DNA of 38,125 nucleotides, taken from the NCBI GenBank assembly GCA_030428695.1, contig JAUIEM010000032.1:1-38125 (forward strand), read 5' to 3'. Source of the DNA: a bacterium. Lineage in GTDB: Bacteria; Planctomycetota; J058; JAJDCP01. A program made the translations under genes and the position numbers. Below the pieces are notes generated by a model that saw only the letters and a program-made list of their open reading frames with translations, had not been told where the DNA came from and ran no database searches. Of this stretch, positions 8,201-15,300 are shown piece by piece. How positions within the stretch are numbered: position 1 is the stretch's first letter; each line of letters starts with the position of its first letter.

Positions 8201-9355
8201 GTGGCGATTCTCACCATCACCAAGGGGAAGGACTACTTCTACTACGGCGGTAGCGGCAACGCCGAGTTCCACTTCAACAAGAAGCGCCAGAAGGAGTGGA
8301 TGATCGGCCGCAAGCGCGAGCACGCCCTCGCGATCCGCGGCGCCGGGATCTCCTTCGACCACGCGAAGATCTCCTTCCACGGCGAGAAGTACTGGCTCGA
8401 GGATCTGCAGACCCGCGGCGGCACCTACCTCAACGACGAGCGCGTCAAGCAGAAGGTCGTCATTCCCGACGGCGCGACCCTGCGCTTCGGCAAGGCCGAG
8501 GTGCGCTTCTACTACCAGGATCCGATGGAGGGGGCGCGGGACGTCGACGCCCCGCAGCGCGAGCACCGTACAACCTACAAGTCGACGCGCAGCCGGCGCC
8601 GCTACACCCAGCGGCACCTCGACGATGATCCGGGCGTGCCGACCCACGCCCGGCCCCGCCAGACCGAAGGCGGACGCCTGCAGAAGGCCCGCGACGAGCT
8701 ACGCAAGGTCGAGCAGGAGCGCGACGAGCTCAAGCAGGAGATCGACGCGCTCAAGGAGGCCCAGAAGGACGTCCAGGTCCTCCAGCAATCGGTCGAGGCG
8801 CGGCTGCAGACCGCCGCCGAGCAGCTCGCCCAGAAGACCGTCGTCATCAACCAGCTCGCTCACGACAACGCGAAGCTCAAGGCCGACCTCAAGGCCGAGG
8901 GCGACCGTATCGCCGCCCAGATCGTCGCGACCGAGGCGCGCAAGGGGCAGCTCGAGAAGCAGGAGATGCTGCTGAAGTCGAAGGTCGACATCCTCGAGTC
9001 GAAGAACCGCGAGCTGCTCGACCGGCTGACCCTGCAGAAGGCCCTGCAGGCCGCCGTCGAGCCGAGCGGCTCCGACGAGCGCGTCGACGAGCTCGAGGAG
9101 AAGAACGCCCAGCTCGAGCGCGCCCTGGCCCACGCCAAGCGCCGCCAGGAGGAGCTGGACCGGGAGCTCGAGCAGGCCCGCCGCGAACGCGACGGCCTCG
9201 CCTCGGTGGTCGCCAGCTCGAGCCAGGTCCGTCGCCGGGCCCGCAAGCCGGAGCCCGAGGAAGAAGAAGAAGAGGCGGAAGAGCGGGCTGAGCGGAAGCC
9301 CGCCGCGGACGTGGCGGAGGATGCCCGTCCGAAGTCCCTGTTCGACGGGCTGTGA
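8201..9355 (+). CDS. Degenerate FHA-domain protein with long coiled coil
   Basis: This is a 384-residue protein. Residues about 1-107 resemble an FHA fold (WMIGRKREHALAIRG, FDHAKISFHGEKYWLEDL, RGGTYLNDERV, DGATLRFGKAEV), but the usual SSNGT is replaced by TRGGTY, so phosphopeptide binding is uncertain. Residues about 160-345 form a heptad-rich coiled coil (KVEQERDELKQEIDALKEAQ and similar). The tail is acidic (EEEEEEAEE) and ends KSLFDGL. There is no signal peptide or membrane segment. The start is GTG at 8201; the upstream purine stretch is a weak ribosome site. Its stop overlaps the GTG of the membrane glycosyltransferase-like gene by four bases, implying co-expression. A scaffold role is plausible but inferred. 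Confidence 0.8.
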   Translation: MAILTITKGKDYFYYGGSGNAEFHFNKKRQKEWMIGRKREHALAIRGAGISFDHAKISFHGEKYWLEDLQTRGGTYLNDERVKQKVVIPDGATLRFGKAEVRFYYQDPMEGARDVDAPQREHRTTYKSTRSRRRYTQRHLDDDPGVPTHARPRQTEGGRLQKARDELRKVEQERDELKQEIDALKEAQKDVQVLQQSVEARLQTAAEQLAQKTVVINQLAHDNAKLKADLKAEGDRIAAQIVATEARKGQLEKQEMLLKSKVDILESKNRELLDRLTLQKALQAAVEPSGSDERVDELEEKNAQLERALAHAKRRQEELDRELEQARRERDGLASVVASSSQVRRRARKPEPEEEEEEAEERAERKPAADVAEDARPKSLFDGL

Positions 9356-10905
9356 GCCCCCGCGCCCGGGCCTTCCTCGCCCCGGCCCTGCTCGCCCTCG
9401 CCCTGGTCGCGCTGTACGGGCCCGCCCTGGGCTTCGGCTTCCTCAACATCGACGACGACTACGTCATCGAGGCCAACCCCTACCTGCACGGCGGGCCGAC
9501 GCCGCCCGGCGCGCCGCCGGTCCCGGAGGTCGCGCGGCGGGCGCCGCTGTGGGCGGCCTTCGCGGCCCGTGACCGGTTCTGGATGGGCAGCGAGTGGCTG
9601 CCCCTGACCACGCTGAGCCTCAAGCTCGACGCCGCGCTGTGGGGACGCTGGGCCCCGGGCTATCGGCTGACCCACCTGGTCCTCGCCATCGCCGCCGCCT
9701 GGCTCCTGTACAGCGTGCTGCGGCGACTGCTCGGCGCCCCGGGGAAGATGTCGACGCCGGCCCTGCTCGCCGCCCTGTGGTTCGCGCTGCACCCGCTGCA
9801 CGTCGAGAACACCGCCTGGCTCGCGATGCGCAAGGACCTCCTCGCCGGCTGCTTCGGCCTGCTCGCCTGGGACTTCTTCACGCGCTTCCAGGACCGCCCC
9901 GGGACGCGGCCGTACGTCTTCTCGCTGGTCTGCTTCGCCCTGGCGCTACTCAGCAAGGCGACCGCGATCTTCCTCGCGCCCCTGTTCCTCGCCCAGATGT
10001 TCCTGCGCCGCTCCCCGCGTGGGGCGCGGGCGCTGCTCCTGTGGCTGCCCTTCGCCTGCGTCGCCCTCGCCGACTTCGCGATGGTGTACGCGATCGGCGC
10101 CTCCGAGGGGATCGTGCGGGCGGCGGCGCCGCCCTGGTCGCAGGTGCTGCTGACCGACCTCGCGATCGTCCTGCACTACCTCGAGCTGACGGTGCTGCCG
10201 GGGCAGCTCTGCGCGCTGTACCTGTGGCCGAGCACGACCGCGCCCGACCTGACCAGCCTGGTCGCCGTCGTGCTGCTCGGCCTGTGGCTCGCGATCGCCT
10301 GGCGCGAGCGGCGGCGCGCGCCGCTGCTCAGCCTGGCGGTGGTGTTCGCCCTGCTCGCCCTGGTGCCGGTGCTCAACGTGTTCCCGAAGTCGACCCGGGT
10401 CGCCGAGCGCTTCGCCTGGTTCTTCACCGCCGGCGTCGCCCTCGGCCTGGCCTGGCTGCTGCAGCGCGCCCTCGCCCGGCCGGGCTGGCGCCGGCCGGTG
10501 CTCGTGGGCTGCGCGGCGCTGATCGGCCTGGTCGGGCTGCGGGCCGGCTTCCGGGTGCAGGACTTCCGCGACTCCGAGGCGCTCTGCCGGAGCATCGTCG
10601 ACGCGCCGCACCCGGCGCCGCACGCCTGGGTGTACCTCGGCAAGGCGCTGTACGCGAAGGAGCGCTGGGAGGAGTCCCTCGGCGCCTTCGAGCGCGCCAG
10701 GCGCGAGCTCGCCCGGCCCGACTTTTCGCCGGAGCCGCGCGTCGAGCAGCGGCTCGGTTCCGGGGCGGCCCGGCTGCGGCTCGGGCGCTTCGCCGAAGCG
10801 CTGACCGACTACGCCTGGGTGCTCGAGCGCTTCCCCCGGCATCCGATCGCGCTCGCGGGGCACAAGTTGGCGAGCGAGGGACTGCGCGAGCGGGAAAGCC
10901 CGTAG
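9352..10905 (+). CDS. TMTC-like GT-C membrane glycosyltransferase with TPR-like tail
   Basis: The 517-residue polytopic membrane protein has about ten hydrophobic segments. The first follows the start directly (FLAPALLALALVALYGPA), and then comes a luminal-type acidic motif LNIDDDYVIEANP, where GT-C enzymes carry catalytic aspartates. HPLHVENTAWLAMRKDLLAG (144-163) matches the hallmark of TMTC-type O-mannosyltransferases (HPxHxExVAWxxxRKDLL). The C-terminal 110 residues look like TPR helices (WVYLGKALYAKERWEESLGAFERAR). A lipid-linked sugar donor and a protein or glycan acceptor outside the membrane are expected from the family. GTG at 9352 overlaps the upstream stop (GTGA), so translation is coupled to the FHA-like coiled-coil protein. 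The substrate is unknown. Confidence 0.78.
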   Translation: MSPRARAFLAPALLALALVALYGPALGFGFLNIDDDYVIEANPYLHGGPTPPGAPPVPEVARRAPLWAAFAARDRFWMGSEWLPLTTLSLKLDAALWGRWAPGYRLTHLVLAIAAAWLLYSVLRRLLGAPGKMSTPALLAALWFALHPLHVENTAWLAMRKDLLAGCFGLLAWDFFTRFQDRPGTRPYVFSLVCFALALLSKATAIFLAPLFLAQMFLRRSPRGARALLLWLPFACVALADFAMVYAIGASEGIVRAAAPPWSQVLLTDLAIVLHYLELTVLPGQLCALYLWPSTTAPDLTSLVAVVLLGLWLAIAWRERRRAPLLSLAVVFALLALVPVLNVFPKSTRVAERFAWFFTAGVALGLAWLLQRALARPGWRRPVLVGCAALIGLVGLRAGFRVQDFRDSEALCRSIVDAPHPAPHAWVYLGKALYAKERWEESLGAFERARRELARPDFSPEPRVEQRLGSGAARLRLGRFAEALTDYAWVLERFPRHPIALAGHKLASEGLRERESP

Positions 10906-10926
10906 TCAGGCGGGTCCGCGCTCCGC

Positions 10927-10956
10927 TACACTCAGTTGTGGACGTCGCAGCGGAGG
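10927..10956 (+). promoter_or_regulatory. -10 box and ribosome-binding site of the decayed-GTPase-like gene
   Basis: TACACT at 10927-10932 follows the TAG stop of the membrane gene; no good -35 is visible at 16-18 bases. GGAGG at 10952-10956 sits six bases from ATG 10963 and fixes that start rather than the in-frame GTG at 10936. Confidence 0.5.
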
Positions 10957-10962
10957 CAGAGC

Positions 10963-11580
10963 ATGGCGGGCGGAGGGCGCCCGGGCGTTGAGAGCGGACG
11001 CGACCCCTCGGGGGAAGCGCGCCGAGGCCATGTGCTGCTCGCGGGCCCGCACGTCGACGGCCAGCGGGAGGTGCTGCGCGCGCTCGCCTTCGAGGCCGAG
11101 GACCGCGGCTGGGCGCCGACCCGGCCCGCCGGGTTGCCCCCGACCAACCGCGTGTTCCGGCAGCCCTCCGGCTGGCAGCTGCACCTCTCGCTGCCCGCCG
11201 CCGCCGGCCGGGACGCGGGCGGGGAGTGGTGGCTGGCGGGTTTCGACAACGCCTCGCTGATCGACACCTCCCAGCCCTTCTGCGCCGCCCTCGCGGGCGT
11301 GCTGTTCGTCACCTCGAGCGAGCCCGCCATCCGCGCCGAGGAGGCGCACTGCCTGGCCCTGGTCGAGGCGCGCCTCGGCCAGGCCGGGCACGGCTCGCTG
11401 CCCGGACGCATCCTCCGCGACGTCGATCCGACCCTGGTCGAGGGCGTGCCGGCCTCCCTCCCGGGGGACAGCCCGCGCTACCCGGAGCGCGCGGTCGGCT
11501 TGCTGACGGGGCAGGGGGTGGTCGCGGCCTTCCGTGAGCTGTGTGCGGCCATCCGGGCGGGGTCGACGGGAAACGCGTGA
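10963..11580 (+). CDS. Hypothetical protein, possible degenerate P-loop GTPase
   Basis: The 205-residue protein starts MAGGGRPGVESGRD, with GGAGG six bases upstream. RGHVLLAGPHVDGQREVLRAL (21-41) lies where a Walker A loop would be, but the GxxxxGK[ST] pattern reads GPHVDGQR: Lys is Gln and Ser/Thr is Arg, so nucleotide binding is probably lost. A hydrophobic strand then an Asp (WWLAGFDNASLIDTS) and ALAGVLFVTSSE resemble the Walker B and base-recognition strands of small GTPases. The C-terminal half is unrecognised and ends FRELCAAIRAG. The relation to a GTPase fold is my inference from strand order and could be chance. The gene stands alone between the glycosyltransferase gene and the next gene, with its own -10 box. 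Confidence 0.65.
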   Translation: MAGGGRPGVESGRDPSGEARRGHVLLAGPHVDGQREVLRALAFEAEDRGWAPTRPAGLPPTNRVFRQPSGWQLHLSLPAAAGRDAGGEWWLAGFDNASLIDTSQPFCAALAGVLFVTSSEPAIRAEEAHCLALVEARLGQAGHGSLPGRILRDVDPTLVEGVPASLPGDSPRYPERAVGLLTGQGVVAAFRELCAAIRAGSTGNA

Positions 11581-11588
11581 AGGCGGGC

Positions 11589-11617
11589 TTCCATCGAGAC
11601 GCTCCGCTCCCTACCAT
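11589..11617 (+). promoter_or_regulatory. Candidate promoter of the 219-residue hypothetical gene
   Basis: TTCCAT (11589-11594), 17 bases, TACCAT (11612-11617). It lies 33 bases from ATG 11650. The transcribed leader is A-rich (CATCAAAAACTG), unusual for this sequence. Confidence 0.5.
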
Positions 11618-11649
11618 CATCAAAAACTGTCAGCCGGGGCGGGTCGCGT

Positions 11650-12309
11650 ATGTCCTACAAGTTCAGCGAGAGCGTCAAGCAGACCATCACCCCGAAGAAG
11701 GACGCGTACGCCGGCAAGTGGGTGCGCGCGATGCTCGACAGCTTCGTCGCCAAGCTCGGGGGCTATCTCCAGGATCTGAAGAAGTCGATCCCGAAGAAGG
11801 CCGGCGGCTACACGCTCCGCACCAGCCTGCAGTACCAGAAGCCGGTCTGGAAGCAGAACACGCTGCCCTTCAAAGTGCGTCTGCTCGTCGAGGCGAGCCA
11901 CTGGTCGGGCTGGCCCGACGTGATCGACGTCAAGATCCACGGCAAGCTCAGCTACGCGACCGGTGGCAACGGCAACGTCACGCGCCTGTCCTTCGACATC
12001 AAGTTCGAGTTCTACGCCCGCGAGGCCGCCCTGAAGATCATCAAGGAGAAGCTCGGCGAGGCGAGCGGCGACAAGATCAAGGCCAACGAGGACATCCGCA
12101 AGTACCTCAAGGGCATGATCGAGACCTACCTCAAGCGGCTGAAGAAGGCGGTCGCGGAGGGGGTGAAGGACTTCAAGAAGCTGTTCGAGGAAGACAAGAA
12201 GCCCGACAAGCCGGGCGCCGAACGCACGTCCCGCCGCCGGCTCGGCTCCGCCGCGGTCTCGCCCTTCTCGCCCGCCGCCCTGATGTCCGGGGTCCGGGTC
12301 CTGGTCTGA
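11650..12309 (+). CDS. Hypothetical 219-residue protein
   Basis: I do not recognise this protein. Residues 1-180 are Lys-rich and look folded: MSYKFSESVKQTITPKKDAY, an amphipathic helix, then alternating strands (PFKVRLLVEAS, VIDVKIHGKLSYATGG, TRLSFDIKFEFYAREAALKII), and a long Lys/Glu helix (ETYLKRLKKAVAEGVKDFKKLFEEDK). The last 35 residues are low-complexity, rich in Arg, Ser and Pro. There is no signal peptide or membrane segment. ATG 11650 has only a weak purine-rich site upstream. The gene ends 12 bases from the convergent giant kinase gene with no terminator hairpin between them. Confidence 0.7.
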   Translation: MSYKFSESVKQTITPKKDAYAGKWVRAMLDSFVAKLGGYLQDLKKSIPKKAGGYTLRTSLQYQKPVWKQNTLPFKVRLLVEASHWSGWPDVIDVKIHGKLSYATGGNGNVTRLSFDIKFEFYAREAALKIIKEKLGEASGDKIKANEDIRKYLKGMIETYLKRLKKAVAEGVKDFKKLFEEDKKPDKPGAERTSRRRLGSAAVSPFSPAALMSGVRVLV

Positions 12310-12321
12310 GCTTGACCCCTC

Positions 12322-15300
12322 CTACTCCGGCCACTCCGCCGGCGCGGCGCCGACCGCGTGGGCGGCGGCGCGCCGCTTGCGCTCCTCCTCCCTGCAGGCC
12401 TCCTCGTGCGCGCGCTGCTCCTCGACGAAGGCGCGCTCGTCCTCGATCAGGTCGGCTCCCGTGTAGAGCTCGAGGGCGCGGGCCCGGCGCAACAGGTCGA
12501 GCAGCACCCGGGCGTCCTGGGCGGGCGCGGACACGTCCGGGTAGCGCTGCATCAGCTCGAGGTACCAGGAGGCGAGCAGGCCGGACCAGGTCATCCAGGT
12601 GGTGCGCGACTGGCCCGCGAGCTGCTGGGCGAAGTAGAGGTTCTCGAGCTCGTAGCGGGGCGGCACGTCGCCCCGGTCGACCATCGGCACCAGCACGAGG
12701 GAGCCGAACACCTGCGGATCGTCGGGCGTCGCGTGCAGCGCGCTCAGCCGCCGGGTCAGCTCGGGACCGTCGACGCCCGGGAAGGCCAGCCTGCCGACCA
12801 CCTCCCCGGCCGCCCGCAGGCGGTCCCGCTCGCCGGGCAGCCGCCAGAAGGCCCACTCGACGAGGGAGTCCTGCAGCCAGGGCTCGAAGGAGGTGCCGAC
12901 GAAGGTCTCGGCTCCTTCCTCCCACAGCGCTTCGAACCAGAGCTGGCTGAGGGTGCGTTCGACGATCTGCTCGTCGACGCGGCTGCCCTCGAGCGCCGCC
13001 GCGGTGCGTTCGAGCAGCTCGTGCCACAGCTCCGGAGAGCGCTTGCCCGCGAGGCGACGGCGGAAGATCTCCGACTTCTGCGCGATGCCGGGGAAGCGGT
13101 ACGCGAGGCCGCTCAGCACGGGCTCGTGGGGACTGATCGGCGCGAACCCTCCCCACAGCGCCACGCGGCCGAGCCGGGCGACCGCCGTGTGGGGGTACTC
13201 GCGCATCGTGCTGCCGACGCCGAGCAGGTAGGTGCCGCGAGCCAGCGGGCGGGAGTCGCAGCTGAAGGCCGCGAGCAGCTCCCCGCTCTCCGCATCCGAC
13301 AGCACGACGCGCAGCCGCTCCTGCGCGGGCAGGTACTCGACCCCGGCGCGCACCCAGCGGCCCGTCATCGAGTCGACGCGCACCTCGCCGTGCCAGGCGC
13401 CGTGGGACAGGCTCCGCAGGCGCAGGGCGTTCAGGTTGTTCGTGCCGACGCAGGAGATCCGGAGGCCCTGGGTGATCTGCTCCCTGCCGCGCTCGAAGTC
13501 GGGGATGGAGAGCAGGCCGAGGTCGAAGTGGGAGCCCCAGTACGAGCCGAGCAGCTGGATCTCGCAGACCATGCGCCAGGCCCCGCCGTCGAAGCGCACG
13601 GGGACCCCGAACAGGTCGGCCGGCGTCGTCGGGAGCGCGTGGGCGTCGCCGTCGATCAGCCGCGCGATCGGCGGCAAGCGCGTGCTGAGGAAGCGGAAGG
13701 CGTCGTGCTCGGGGTCGTAGGACAGGGTGCGCGGCTCGCCGACCACCAGGGTCGCCGCCACGGGCTGTGATCCGTCCGGCGTGGAGAGCTCGAGGCCGCG
13801 CCAGTCGATCGAGGGCTCGTCGCCGAGCGGCGCCCAGCTGCGGGCGAGCAGTCCGAGGGTCGAGCGCTGCTGCGGGTCGAGGTCCGGGCCGCGGCGCCAG
13901 CGGTGGACCAGCGTCGTCAGCCGGGGGAGGGGGGTGCCGGCGGTGACGAGGGCGCTGATGGCCGGGGGCAGGAGGTCCGCCAGCGCGGCGGCCGGGACGG
14001 TCGCCTCGAGCCGCGCGAGCAGCCGCGTCGGGGCGTCCGCCGCGAGCAGGGCGCGCAGCTCCAGGCGCTGCAGCGCGGCCTCGAGGTCGCGCTCCGCGAC
14101 CCCTTCGTCGAGGGTCTCGCGCGCGACGCGGGCGGCCTCGGCAGGCAGCCCGAAGTCGTAGAGGAAGCGGACGAGGGTCAGCCGCTCGCTGTGGTCGCGG
14201 CGGGGCTCCTCGAGGGCGGGCCGGCGCGCGGCGAGCGCGACGAGGTCGGCGCGGGTGGCGCGGCGGAAGATCCCGTTCGCCGCGCACAGCCGCGGCCCCA
14301 GCTGCTCGATGTCCTCGTGCACGAGCGTCACCCCGGGGCTGAGCGCGCCGTCGGGGCCGATGCGGGTGAAGCAGGCCTGTCCGTGGCCCCCGTCGCGCAG
14401 GACGAGCAGGTCGCCGTCGACCAGCGGACGCTCATGGCGCGGGCCGAACAGCCGCGCGCGCTCGGCGAAAGGATGCTCGAACGGCGTGAGGCGCAGCTTC
14501 CCTTCCGGCATCCCGACCGACCACGCGCGGAGCTCGGGCGGGGTGTACCCGCGGATGCGGAAGAACGGCCAGAACTTCTCCGGCATGAAGGGGTCGATGA
14601 CCAGCCGCCGCCCGTCCCCGTCGGGCAGGGGGAGGAGGTAGGTCTTGCCGACCAGCTCCTCCCACACCAGGTGGAAGCGGCGCGCCTCGTCGAGGGCCCA
14701 GACTTCGAGATGGAAGTGGTTGAACTCGCCGAGGGCGATGACCAGCTCGCGGCGGCCGTCCCCGTTCAGGTCGTACATGTCGACGCCGGAGGGCCGGCTG
14801 TGGAAGCGCCGGATGTTCTCGCGCATCTCCGGCGGCACCCCGGCGGGCGTGCGCACCGGCTGCGGCCGACCCAGCTCGCCGTCGGCGTCGCAGAAGGAGA
14901 CCATGATCTCCGTCACCTGATTCCGCAGGGAGAAGATGATCAGGTCGCGCCGCCCGTCGCCATCGACGTCCCGGATGCGGGGCGCCGCGGGCTCAGGGCA
15001 GTCGAAGGCGTACAGCTCGACCTCCCCGTTGTCACGCAGGCTGAGGACGAGCAGCCCGTCCCTTCCCACCCGCACCACCGCCGAGAGCGATCCGGGCACG
15101 AACTCGCCGATCCATTCGAGCTGGACGTCGGCTTCCGGGTCGAAGCCGGCTCCAGCCAGCGCCGCCGACAGGGAGAGGCGCTCGCGCAGCAGACGCCAGT
15201 CAGCCTCCGCGGCGTCGAGGGCCTGCCCGTCGACGGAGAAGATCTCGAGGGCATCCTCCTCGATCCGCGCGTACAGCTCGAACGCGCCCCCGTCGTCGAG

